A stretch of 64,000 nt of DNA from an uncultured Legionella sp. (lineage in GTDB: Bacteria > Pseudomonadota > Gammaproteobacteria > Legionellales > Legionellaceae). The stretch covers positions 62,001 through 126,000 of the forward strand of contig CABHON010000013.1 of assembly GCA_902168255.1 (NCBI GenBank), given 5' to 3'. The notes under the pieces were generated by a model that had not been told where the DNA came from, made no database searches, and saw only the letters and a program-made list of their open reading frames with translations. The position numbers and the translations under genes were made by a program. Below, piece by piece: positions 10,487 through 18,588 of the stretch. Position 1 is the first letter of the stretch; each line of letters opens with the position of its first letter.

Positions 10487-11965
10487 TTACTCGTCGCTGA
10501 TTTGATAGTTAGGGGCTTGTTTAGTGATATGAACATCATGTGCGTGTGATTCTCGCGTTCCTGCGGCAGTAATTTTAACAAATTGCGCTTTCTCATGAAC
10601 TTCTGAAATTGTTGCACATCCTGTATATCCCATACTGGATCGAAGTCCACCCGTCATCTGGTGAACTGTTGTACTAAGAGGGCCTTTATAAGGAATTCGT
10701 CCTTCAATACCTTCAGGTACTAATTTTTCTGGTTGACTTTGATGATCTTGAAAATAACGATCACTGGAACCTTCTCGTTGTGCCATTGCACCCAAAGATC
10801 CCATACCACGGTAGTTTTTATAAGTTCTGCCTTGATATAATTCAATTTCACCAGGTGATTCATCAGTACCGGCAAAAAGATTACCAATCATTACAGTATC
10901 AGCGCCGGCAGCAATAGCTTTGGCAATATCACCAGAAAAACGAATGCCACCATCGGCAATTAAGGGAATATTGGCACTACGTACACCCTTTGCCGCTTCC
11001 ATAATGGCAGTTAATTGAGGAACTCCCACACCCGTGACAATACGAGTAGTGCAAATTGAGCCAGGCCCAATACCTACTTTAACCGCATCGGCACCTGCTT
11101 CTGCTAAATCAAAAGCGGCTTTTTCAGTGGCAATATTTCCAACAATAATTTCTGCATGGGAATAATTCTTCTTCACCCAATATACCTGGTCTAAAACACC
11201 TTGCGAGTGTCCATGGGCGGTATCTATTACAATAACGTCTACTCCGGCATGAAGGAGCGCTTCGATACGTTCATGATACGCTTTACCAACACCTACAGCC
11301 GCGCCTACACGCAATTGACCACTTTCATTTTTAGCCGCATCAGGATTAGCTTTTGCTTTTTGAATATCTTTTACCGTAACTAAGCCAACCAGCTTGAAAT
11401 CATCATTGACAACTAATACTTTTTCAATACGATGTTTATGAAGTAATTCAATAATAGTTTCTCGTGATGCACCTTCTTTAGCAGTGACAAGTTGATTTTT
11501 ATTTGTCATAATTTGTGAAACAGGTAAATTCATATTAGTTTCAAACCGAACATCACGGCTAGTAACAATGCCTACCAATTCTTCGCCCCTCACCACTGGA
11601 ACACCTGAAAAATTGTGTGCTTGTGTGATGGCTAGTAGTTCTTGCACAGTCGTTTCAGGAGAAACCGTAATAGGATCTTTAACCATGCCACTTTCAAACT
11701 TTTTAACCTTACGCACTTCCCGAATTTGATCTTCTTGCGACATATTTTTATGAATAATACCAATGCCACCTTCTTGGGCTAATGCAATGGCCAATCTTGC
11801 CTCGGTAACGGTATCCATTGCAGCGGAAATAAGAGGGATGTTGAGCATGATATTTCTGGTTAAGCGTGTTTGCAAAGAAACATCTTTAGGTAAGACAGTG
11901 GAGTGGCCTGGAAGCAATAACACATCATCGAAAGTTAGGGCTTCTTGTAAGGGGAGGGTAATCAT
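10487..11965 (-). CDS. guaB: IMP dehydrogenase
   Basis: NAD-dependent oxidation of IMP to XMP, the committed step to guanine nucleotides. The TIM-barrel catalytic domain is interrupted by two CBS domains (about residues 95-205, with [19 protein letters not shown] and the second repeat [10 protein letters not shown]). The catalytic loop [18 protein letters not shown] contains the active Cys, and the flap region is normal ([10 protein letters not shown]). The 492 residues are about full length. It is first in guaB-guaA-tadA with its own promoter at 12014-12042. The start ATG at 11965 begins [20 protein letters not shown], as in other bacteria. Confidence 0.97.
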   Translation of the reverse strand: MITLPLQEALTFDDVLLLPGHSTVLPKDVSLQTRLTRNIMLNIPLISAAMDTVTEARLAIALAQEGGIGIIHKNMSQEDQIREVRKVKKFESGMVKDPITVSPETTVQELLAITQAHNFSGVPVVRGEELVGIVTSRDVRFETNMNLPVSQIMTNKNQLVTAKEGASRETIIELLHKHRIEKVLVVNDDFKLVGLVTVKDIQKAKANPDAAKNESGQLRVGAAVGVGKAYHERIEALLHAGVDVIVIDTAHGHSQGVLDQVYWVKKNYSHAEIIVGNIATEKAAFDLAEAGADAVKVGIGPGSICTTRIVTGVGVPQLTAIMEAAKGVRSANIPLIADGGIRFSGDIAKAIAAGADTVMIGNLFAGTDESPGEIELYQGRTYKNYRGMGSLGAMAQREGSSDRYFQDHQSQPEKLVPEGIEGRIPYKGPLSTTVHQMTGGLRSSMGYTGCATISEVHEKAQFVKITAAGTRESHAHDVHITKQAPNYQISDE

Positions 11966-12013
11966 AATTTCCTAATATTTTATTTTGTATTTTCTCATAT
12001 ATTAATTTTATTA

Positions 12014-12042
12014 ATTATACACTTTATGGAGTTTTTAGTAAA
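12014..12042 (-). promoter_or_regulatory. Sigma-70-type promoter of guaB-guaA-tadA
   Basis: On the minus strand, TTTACT (12042-12037) and a perfect TATAAT (12019-12014) are separated by 17 bases. Transcription would start about 40 bases before the guaB ATG at 11965. The promoter lies in the only sizeable gap between ccmF and guaB. No purine operator was recognised. Confidence 0.7.
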
Positions 12043-12066
12043 ACATCAGCTCGAACTATTAATCTA

Positions 12067-13995
12067 TTAAGCATGTACAACCCGCAGGCTTTTTCTTGCT
12101 TGTTTAATGCCTGCAAATATGCCTCCTAATAAAATAAGGAAACCTCCTGCCCAAATCCAACGAATTAATGGTTTGTAATAAAGTCGAATAATCCAGGCAT
12201 CGTGGTTGTCTTGCTTCACTTTTTCACCAAGGGCAACGTAAATATCACGGAATAAAGTGGCATCAATAGCGGCATCCGTCATGACACTTTGTTGGATAGG
12301 GTAATATCGTTTTTCAGGGTGAATCTCCCCAATTTTTTCACCTTTAGATTTTAAAATAAAAATCCCTTCTAAACCTTCATAGTTTGGTCCTGTAATGGGT
12401 TTAACACCATTAAATAATAATGTGTAATTACTAAGTTTTGCTGTGTCGCCAGGCATCATGACAACATTGCGCTCGACACTATAGGAGGATGAAACCACAA
12501 TACCAGCTAAGCACACAGCAATACCTACATGCGCAAATAACATACTCCAATGCCGCTTCCGGCGTTGACTTAAAATGGTAGTAACGGTAATCCATATGGC
12601 TAAGAAAATACCAAGCGCAGCACCGGGATGAAACGTATTAAACATTAACCATGGAATTAATAAGCCTAAGACAAGACATAATAAAAAGGCAAGACGAGTT
12701 TTTTCTAAGAGATCAGCCAAAGGCATCGATTTCCAAAAAGTTAATGGTCCTAATCCCATGATGAATAATATCGGCAACATTAAGAGAGAAAATACAGTGT
12801 TAAAATAAGGCGCACCAACAGAGAGTTTTTCCATATTTAAAGCTTGCATGCCTAAAGGGTAAAGTGTTCCTAATAATATTGTGCACATAATGGTGGCGAG
12901 CATCACGTTATTTAACATGAGAAAGGTTTCTCGTGATAAAAGTGAGAAACTTTCATTAGAACGAAAATACATCGCACGCCATGCATATAAAATAGAAGAA
13001 ATGCACATGACAATCAGGAGAAATATAAGCATAAATAAACCGCGTTGGGGATCAACGGCAAATGCATGTACAGAAGTTAGGATGCCGGAACGAACGAGAA
13101 AGGTTCCTAGTAGACTTAATAAAAAGGCAATAATGGCCAAAAGAGCAGTCCATGCTTTAAATGTATTTCTTTTTTCGGTTACTAAAAGAGAATGTAGAAG
13201 GGCAGTACCAACAACCCATGGCATAAAGGAAGCGTTTTCTACAGGATCCCAAAACCACCAGCCTCCCCAACCTAACTCGCGATAAGCCCACCAACTACCT
13301 AGCGTAATACCAACAGTTAAAAAACACCAAGCTGCAAGTGTCCAGGGTCTTGACCATGCAGCCCAATGACTGTCTAATCGGCCACTCCACAATGCAGCAA
13401 GTGCTAATGCAAAAGGTACTGAAAACCCTACATATCCCATATATAAAACAGGAGGGTGAAATAAAAAACCAATATCTTGTAGTAAGGGATTTAAATCACG
13501 ACCATTCGTCGGAATATTAGGTAGGAGACGCGCAAAAGGATTAGAGGTTAATAAAAGAAATAATAAAAATCCTACCGCAATCCATCCGAGGATAGAAGAG
13601 GTTCGTACAACTATCACATCAGGTAGTTTTTGGCTTAATAAAGCTGTTGCACTCATCCAGCCCGATAAGACAAAAACCCACAATAACATAGAGCCTTCAT
13701 GGCCACCCCATACAGCGCATAGTTTATACCACCAAGGTAAATTCAAGCTTGAATTAGCGGCAACGTACAAAACGGAAAAATCATTATGAAGAAAAGAAAA
13801 AGTGAGAATGCTAAAAGCAATAAAAATAGTAGCGAATAACAGAAAACATAGTCTTCTGGATAGTGTTACGAAACTTTTATTTGTTAATGCAAGACGTTGA
13901 GGAATAAAAGGTAATATACCCACGCCTAATGCAATTAAAAAAGCCACAATCAAAGCGAAGTGACCGAATTCAGGTAATATAAGCCAATTATGCAT
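12067..13995 (-). CDS. ccmF: Cytochrome c maturation haem lyase CcmF
   Basis: Inner-membrane haem lyase subunit that attaches haem to apocytochrome c with CcmH. The protein is polytopic, 642 residues (about family length), with the WWD-type haem-handling signature WGGWWFWDPVENASFMPW near residue 240 and conserved periplasmic His residues. It starts MHNWLILPEFGHFALI, as usual. It is the last gene of the ccmC-D-E-F run, 67 bases after ccmE. No ccmA, ccmB or ccmI is visible in the window, and ccmG and ccmH are 20 kb away. Confidence 0.95.
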   Translation of the reverse strand: MHNWLILPEFGHFALIVAFLIALGVGILPFIPQRLALTNKSFVTLSRRLCFLLFATIFIAFSILTFSFLHNDFSVLYVAANSSLNLPWWYKLCAVWGGHEGSMLLWVFVLSGWMSATALLSQKLPDVIVVRTSSILGWIAVGFLLFLLLTSNPFARLLPNIPTNGRDLNPLLQDIGFLFHPPVLYMGYVGFSVPFALALAALWSGRLDSHWAAWSRPWTLAAWCFLTVGITLGSWWAYRELGWGGWWFWDPVENASFMPWVVGTALLHSLLVTEKRNTFKAWTALLAIIAFLLSLLGTFLVRSGILTSVHAFAVDPQRGLFMLIFLLIVMCISSILYAWRAMYFRSNESFSLLSRETFLMLNNVMLATIMCTILLGTLYPLGMQALNMEKLSVGAPYFNTVFSLLMLPILFIMGLGPLTFWKSMPLADLLEKTRLAFLLCLVLGLLIPWLMFNTFHPGAALGIFLAIWITVTTILSQRRKRHWSMLFAHVGIAVCLAGIVVSSSYSVERNVVMMPGDTAKLSNYTLLFNGVKPITGPNYEGLEGIFILKSKGEKIGEIHPEKRYYPIQQSVMTDAAIDATLFRDIYVALGEKVKQDNHDAWIIRLYYKPLIRWIWAGGFLILLGGIFAGIKQARKSLRVVHA

Positions 13996-14063
13996 TTTTT
14001 ATTATGTCTATTATGATTGCAAACTTTGAGGGCGCATATTATGCGCTATTTTACAAAATAATC

Positions 14064-14462
14064 CTACTTCTGGTCTATTTGAGGCGGCATGTAATTTTCA
14101 TCATGCTTCGCTAATACTTCATCGGCAATAAATATACCTTTTCCCTGGAGATGCCCATTGGCAACGATGCCTTGTCCTTCACGAAAAAGATCAGGCAAAA
14201 TGCCTCGGTAATGCACTGTGATATTGTTGTGCATATCGGTCAAATCAAACGAAGTAATTTCACCATAGTGGACACTGCCTTTGACGACCATTCCGCCTAC
14301 GCGAATATGAGTTGTTTGAGTGGGTGGCTTATCTATAAGTTGAGTCGGTGTATAATACAAATCAATGTTTTGTTTCAAAGCATATAATACTAATCCTACA
14401 ATTCCACTAAGACCTAATAGTAAAACGAGAATGAGGCTAAATTTTTTCTGGCGACGAGTCAT
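14064..14462 (-). CDS. ccmE: Cytochrome c maturation haem chaperone CcmE
   Basis: Periplasmic, membrane-anchored chaperone that carries haem covalently from CcmC to CcmF. One N-terminal membrane anchor (about residues 9-28, LILVLLLGLSGIVGLVLYAL) precedes an OB-fold. The haem-binding motif VLAKHDENYMPP near residue 120 contains the essential His and the following Tyr. The 132-residue length is normal. It sits 8 bases after ccmD in the ccmC-D-E-F operon. Confidence 0.95.
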   Translation of the reverse strand: MTRRQKKFSLILVLLLGLSGIVGLVLYALKQNIDLYYTPTQLIDKPPTQTTHIRVGGMVVKGSVHYGEITSFDLTDMHNNITVHYRGILPDLFREGQGIVANGHLQGKGIFIADEVLAKHDENYMPPQIDQK

Positions 14463-14470
14463 GAGTGATT

Positions 14471-14647
14471 TTAATCTTTTCTTGAGAGTTTCGAAAGAAG
14501 TTTTATAGTTTTGCGACGATTTTTTCGACTAAGAAATATATTAAGCAGAAGTACGCCAAGCCCAATTCCATAAGCACTCCATACATAAAAAGCGTATCCA
14601 CCCATTGCTATAAATTGTGAAAAATTAGAAAAAGTATGCATAGTCAT
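14471..14647 (-). CDS. ccmD: Cytochrome c maturation protein CcmD
   Basis: Small membrane protein that helps release holo-CcmE from the CcmAB-CcmC complex. The diagnostic stretch MGGYAFYVWSAYGIGL is followed by one transmembrane helix and a basic tail. A longer frame upstream exists (to 14683), but family members begin just before the FSQFIAMGG region. The ATG at 14647 overlaps the ccmC stop as TAATG, so I prefer it (58 aa); a second ATG two codons later is also possible. The TAATG junction implies translational coupling to ccmC. Confidence 0.88.
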   Translation of the reverse strand: MTMHTFSNFSQFIAMGGYAFYVWSAYGIGLGVLLLNIFLSRKNRRKTIKLLSKLSRKD

Positions 14648-15390
14648 TAGAATGATAGGGAAGAAAATAATTGTTGCACCCATTGTGCATTTTTTTCTCG
14701 ATATAAAATTTCTGTTTTAGCTCGATAAAAAATAAGACTGAATGAGTAAGTAAAAAAACCGCCAATCATCATTAAAAGTGGATATAACATGGCATTATCC
14801 ATTGCTGGTTTAGCAAAGCGAGAAATAGTTGAGCCTTGATGCAATGTATTCCACCAATTAACGGAATAATGAACAATAGGTACATCGATGGCGCCTAATA
14901 AAACGACAATAGCAGTAATACGTGCCGCTGTGCTAGCATCCCGAATGGCATTAAAAAGTGCCAAGATAGCAAAATATAAAAAAAACAAAATTAACTCAGA
15001 GGTTAAGCGGGCATCCCAAATCCAGGCAGTGCCCCACATTGGTTTTCCCCATAAAGACCCTGTTGTTAATGCAATAAAAGTCATCCCTAAACCAATAGCC
15101 ACGCTTACTTTAAGCAATACTTCGGCTAGTTTAATTCGCCAGACTAAAACCAGAAGGGCGCAAACTGTCATGAAGCTATAAATGGTCAATGACATAAAAG
15201 AAGCGGGCACGTGAATATAAATAATGCGAAAGGCATCTCCTTGTTGATAATCAGCAGGAGCGAAATAAAGTCCATCGATCAAGCCTGCACTAATACAGAA
15301 AAAAGAAATAATGCCTAAACAAGTATAAATCTTGGAAGCATATTGATAGAAATATTTAGGTGAAATACAAGATAAGAATCGGTGCCACAT
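14647..15390 (-). CDS. ccmC: Cytochrome c maturation haem-delivery protein CcmC
   Basis: Six-helix inner-membrane protein that delivers haem to CcmE. It has the tryptophan-rich motif WGKPMWGTAWIWDARLTSEL and the conserved His regions IIYIHVPASF and IHYSVNWWNTLHQGS. The frame is open to 15471, but the first ~27 codons encode a non-family basic stretch, partly inside an intergenic repeat. I choose the ATG at 15390 (MWHRFLSCISPKYFYQ), which matches the usual N-terminus; ATG 15399 is an alternative. It is the first gene of ccmC-D-E-F. The repeat at 15434-15541 lies just upstream, so the promoter must be in or beyond it. Confidence 0.93.
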   Translation of the reverse strand: MWHRFLSCISPKYFYQYASKIYTCLGIISFFCISAGLIDGLYFAPADYQQGDAFRIIYIHVPASFMSLTIYSFMTVCALLVLVWRIKLAEVLLKVSVAIGLGMTFIALTTGSLWGKPMWGTAWIWDARLTSELILFFLYFAILALFNAIRDASTAARITAIVVLLGAIDVPIVHYSVNWWNTLHQGSTISRFAKPAMDNAMLYPLLMMIGGFFTYSFSLIFYRAKTEILYREKNAQWVQQLFSSLSF

Positions 15391-15433
15391 GCCACGCATT
15401 TTATCATAAAGAAAGAGTATTTTGCCACAAATG

Positions 15434-15541
15434 GAGTAAAATTTATCAGAATTTTTCTGTTGTTTTTTCACTTAAGATCTTACAGAATGGTGCCTCTCCC
15501 TTGAGGGAGAGGATGCCCGTAGGGCAGGAGAGGGTGAGATC
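15434..15541 (+). repeat. Left arm of a ~108-bp inverted repeat pair (MITE-like)
   Basis: This arm matches the reverse complement of 15744-15852 almost exactly: one single-base indel and about two substitutions are visible. It contains two internal palindromes, CCTCTCCCT-TG-AGGGAGAGG and TGCCC-GTA-GGGCA. The two arms enclose 202 AT-rich bases (15542-15743) with no convincing gene. Together they fill the ddl-ccmC gap (15472-15915). No transposase is present, so this is either a non-autonomous element or two insertions of one dispersed repeat. It reaches to within 44 bases of the chosen ccmC start. Confidence 0.85.
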
Positions 15542-15743
15542 AAAACAGGGAAATAATTTATGTCATAATATTATTATTTTTTAATCCGATTTAAGATGAT
15601 TTACAATACATTTGATATATTAAAAAATTTCGTTATCATCAATACGTAAAACATGGTACCCAAATTCCGTAGGTCTTTTTGATGATTACAATCTAAGCTA
15701 ATCAAGGAATTAACATTCAGGTCATATTACGTCAGAATAATTC

Positions 15744-15852
15744 GATTTCACCCTCTCCTGCCCTAGCGGGCATCCTCTCCCTCAAGGGAGAGGCACCATT
15801 CTGTAAGATCTTAAGTGAAAAAACAACAGAAAAATTCTGATAAATTTTACTC
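15744..15852 (-). repeat. Right arm of the ~108-bp inverted repeat pair (MITE-like)
   Basis: Reverse-complement copy of 15434-15541, extending from the outer GAGTAAAATTTATCAG end inwards through the nested palindromes. The arms could fold into a single stem more than 100 bases long, or each into smaller hairpins that might act as transcription stops for ddl (minus strand, ending 15916) or as RNA processing sites. No target-site duplication was obvious beside the arms. Confidence 0.85.
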
Positions 15853-15915
15853 TGTTGATTTATGCAACAATATCTTTTTCTAAGGAGGATGGACTCGCGA
15901 AGCGAAGCAGGGGAT

Positions 15916-17037
15916 TTATTTTTTATAACTAATTTGAAGCGCTTGTTTGCGTTTATGTCTTGCAATAGCCAGATCAATTAACATGCGTAAGAGCTCTTTA
16001 TAAGGTAACCCACTGGCTTCCCATAATTTTGGGTACATACTAATAGGGGTAAAGCCTGGAATAGTATTGATTTCATTAAACAATACCCGACCTGTTCCTC
16101 GTTCCAGGAAGAAATCAACACGTGCCATCGATTCGCAAGTTAGTGCGGTAAAAATGGTACGTGCTTCGTATTGAATCTCGTCTATTTTTTCTTTAGGTAA
16201 ATCGGCAGGAATAATTAATTCGGCACCATTCGGATCTAAATATTTTGCCTCATAGGAGTAAAAGTCATGATTGCTGGTATTTGGACGGATTTCCCCCGGG
16301 AGACTGACAAGAGGAGGTTCTCCAGGAATGGGGTTTTCTAATACAGATACTTCAATTTCTTGGGCATCAATAGCTGCTTCAATAATAATTTTTTCATCAT
16401 ATTTAAAAGCATCTTGAATAGCCCAATAGAGCGAATCATGATCCGTTGCTTTGTGAATGCCAACACTTGAACCTAAGTGAACCGGCTTGACAAAAACAGG
16501 TAACCCAAAATGATCGATAATATCAGAAACAATTTTTTCTGCATGTAGTTCAAATACTGCTTTAGTATAGGCTTTATAAGGAACTGTTTTGGCACCGGCT
16601 AAATGGGCTAAGCGCTTAGCTACGTCTTTATCCATGCCAATAGCAGAAGCTAATACGCCTGATCCAACATAAGGCAAATCAGCCATTTCTAGAAAACCTT
16701 GCAAACAACCATCTTCTCCAAGTGAACCATGAACGATAGGAAAGACGACATCAATTGAACCACCAATGATTTCTTTCGTTTGTTCTGTTTCTGTAATAGT
16801 AATGGCTTTTGAGGTAGAAAGTTTTGCTGATAGTTGGTGATGTTCCCGTGAGGTCATGTCGGCCATGAGTTCAGGAAGCTGATTGAAATACCATTGGCCT
16901 TGCTGGTCAATACCAATAGCCACCACATCAAAATGAGTTGGATCGAGTGCGGCTAAAATGGAAGCAGCTGAGACAAGTGAAACTTCATGTTCACCAGATT
17001 TTCCGCCATATACTAAGGCGACACGTGTTCTTGACAT
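15916..17037 (-). CDS. ddl: D-alanine--D-alanine ligase
   Basis: ATP-dependent formation of D-Ala-D-Ala for peptidoglycan precursors. ATP-grasp enzyme of 373 residues. Visible motifs are the N-terminal YGGKSGEHEVSLVSA, the serine loop (HGSLGEDGCLQGFLE), FVKPVHLGSSVGIHKA and the metal-binding C-terminal region ARVDFFLERGTGRVLFNEINTIPGFTP-type block. The length and N-terminus favour the longer DdlA-like form. It stands apart from the mur cluster, followed downstream by the inverted-repeat element and preceded 11 bases upstream by the short-chain dehydrogenase, with which it may share a transcript. Confidence 0.95.
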   Translation of the reverse strand: MSRTRVALVYGGKSGEHEVSLVSAASILAALDPTHFDVVAIGIDQQGQWYFNQLPELMADMTSREHHQLSAKLSTSKAITITETEQTKEIIGGSIDVVFPIVHGSLGEDGCLQGFLEMADLPYVGSGVLASAIGMDKDVAKRLAHLAGAKTVPYKAYTKAVFELHAEKIVSDIIDHFGLPVFVKPVHLGSSVGIHKATDHDSLYWAIQDAFKYDEKIIIEAAIDAQEIEVSVLENPIPGEPPLVSLPGEIRPNTSNHDFYSYEAKYLDPNGAELIIPADLPKEKIDEIQYEARTIFTALTCESMARVDFFLERGTGRVLFNEINTIPGFTPISMYPKLWEASGLPYKELLRMLIDLAIARHKRKQALQISYKK

Positions 17038-17048
17038 TCTAAATTCTC

Positions 17049-17816
17049 CTATTTGGGGGCCATACGAATGGCACCATCCAATCGAATAACAGTACCATTA
17101 ATTAATTCATTTTCAACAATGTGTTCAGCAAGACGCGCATATTCTTGAGGATAACCTAAACGCTTAGGGAAGGGGACAGAAGCAGCTAAGCTGTCTTGCA
17201 CTTCCTGTGGCATTGCTTGCATCATCGGTGTGCCAATAATACCTGGGGCTATGGTATTCACACGAATACCAAATTGTGCAAGCTCACGAGCTGCAGGTAA
17301 TCCCATAGAAACAACACCACCTTTTGATGCACTGTAAGCGGCTTGGCCAATTTGCCCTTCATAAGCCGCAACGGAAGCGGTATTAATAATAACACCCCTT
17401 TCACCAGAATCGGTGACAGGATCTAGCGGAATCATATCTGCTGCTAATAAGCGCATGACATTGAAAGTCCCAATAAGGTTAATATCAATAACACGTTTAA
17501 AATCGTCCAAAGGCATAGGACCATTTTTACCGACAATACGGCCAGCAGGAGCAATACCCGCACAACTAATCCCCACCCGTGCTGGTCCATGTGACTCACG
17601 GGCAATCGCGATAGCTTTCTCCACACTTTCGCTACTACGAACATCGCATTCACAGGCAAGAGCACCTATTTTTTCAGCCATCATAGTAGCTTGGTCCATG
17701 TTGTTATCAAAGATAGCAACTTTAGCGCCTTTTTTAGTAAACCATTCTGCTGTGGCAAAGCCCATTCCAGAAGCGCCACCGGTGATCACAACGGTAGTAT
17801 TTTCATTGATAATCAT
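17049..17816 (-). CDS. Short-chain dehydrogenase, 3-hydroxyacyl-CoA dehydrogenase type II-like
   Basis: NAD-dependent short-chain dehydrogenase, 255 residues. Rossmann motif TGGASGMG near residue 12, Asp after strand beta2 (NAD preference), and catalytic Ser-Tyr-Lys (INTASVAAYEGQIGQAAYSASKGG). The overall sequence, with AYEGQIGQAAYSASKGGV and the ending NGTVIRLDGAIRM, resembles the HSD17B10/type II 3-hydroxyacyl-CoA dehydrogenase family, so a role in fatty-acid or branched-chain acyl-CoA oxidation is likely. Its start overlaps the stop of the isochorismatase-like gene by 4 bases. The substrate cannot be fixed from sequence alone. Confidence 0.85.
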   Translation of the reverse strand: MIINENTTVVITGGASGMGFATAEWFTKKGAKVAIFDNNMDQATMMAEKIGALACECDVRSSESVEKAIAIARESHGPARVGISCAGIAPAGRIVGKNGPMPLDDFKRVIDINLIGTFNVMRLLAADMIPLDPVTDSGERGVIINTASVAAYEGQIGQAAYSASKGGVVSMGLPAARELAQFGIRVNTIAPGIIGTPMMQAMPQEVQDSLAASVPFPKRLGYPQEYARLAEHIVENELINGTVIRLDGAIRMAPK

Positions 17817-18370
17817 TTTTCTTCCTCTTTAAAGAATTGTTGGTTTAATTGTTTAAAGCGAGCAGTGCCAGCGCATCTTAACCATTCAAAAAAGACCATT
17901 TCTTTGGTAATGAGTGTTATGCCAGCGGCTTTCATACGTTTTAGGCCATACCGATGATCTATTTCATGACGAGTACTTACAGCATCAACAACGACATAAA
18001 CATTTTTGCCCATAGCTTGCAATTCAAGAGCAGTTTGCATGATACAAATATGGGTTTCGATACCAGCAATAACAATGTCTTCTCGGGCAGTTTTGTTAAT
18101 TATTTCTAAGCATTTAGGTTCTGAAGCACAAGAAAAAAATACTTTTTCACTATAGGTAGCGCTTACCGATTCATTTCGAATAGGAGCAACCGTTTTGCTT
18201 AAACCTTTAGGATATTGCTCTGTTACAAGAATAGGCACTTCTAACTCATGTGCTAACCGCATGAGCCATTGGCAATTATGAACTAATGTTTCATGCCTTA
18301 AAACTAAAGGAGTGAGTTTTTCTTGAACGTCCACGATTAAAAGACAGGAATTTTGTAATGTTAATAACAT
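17813..18370 (-). CDS. Isochorismatase-family cysteine hydrolase (YcaC-like)
   Basis: 185-residue alpha/beta hydrolase of the isochorismatase superfamily. The expected catalytic triad is visible: Asp in LLIVDVQEKLTP, a Lys around residues 75-90, and Cys in GIETHICIMQTALEL. The form without a C-terminal carrier domain resembles YcaC-type hydrolases, whose physiological substrates are mostly unknown. It is first in the three-gene minus-strand run with the dehydrogenase (ATGA overlap) and ddl. An AT-rich 218-base region upstream is shared with the divergent 1603-residue gene. Confidence 0.85.
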   Translation of the reverse strand: MLLTLQNSCLLIVDVQEKLTPLVLRHETLVHNCQWLMRLAHELEVPILVTEQYPKGLSKTVAPIRNESVSATYSEKVFFSCASEPKCLEIINKTAREDIVIAGIETHICIMQTALELQAMGKNVYVVVDAVSTRHEIDHRYGLKRMKAAGITLITKEMVFFEWLRCAGTARFKQLNQQFFKEEEK

Positions 18371-18480
18371 AATACATGCATGCTTTGAATTAAAGGTTAA
18401 ATGAGTTTAGCAAAACGTTCAGAGAATAGAAAGATAAGAATTATGTCAATTAGATGTTTGAGCAAATATTGTACAAAATC

Positions 18481-18510
18481 TTGTTTTTAAGGTGAAATTA
18501 ATGTTAGAAT
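18481..18510 (+). promoter_or_regulatory. Candidate promoter of the pentapeptide-repeat protein gene
   Basis: TTGTTT (18481-18486) and TAGAAT (18505-18510) are 18 bases apart, about 80 bases before the ATG at 18589. A small GC-rich hairpin follows (GCGG...CCGC, about 18521-18539). The match is fair and not confirmed. Confidence 0.4.
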
Positions 18511-18588
18511 CTCGTCCAACGCGGCGGAGACTTTACCGCAATAAGAAATAGTAGGTTTTTAGTAAAAAATAAAGAGGGTTGGAATACC

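Noticed and set aside
10444-10650. Minus-strand frame over the guaA-guaB junction
   Set aside because: Out of frame with both strongly identified genes; a shadow.
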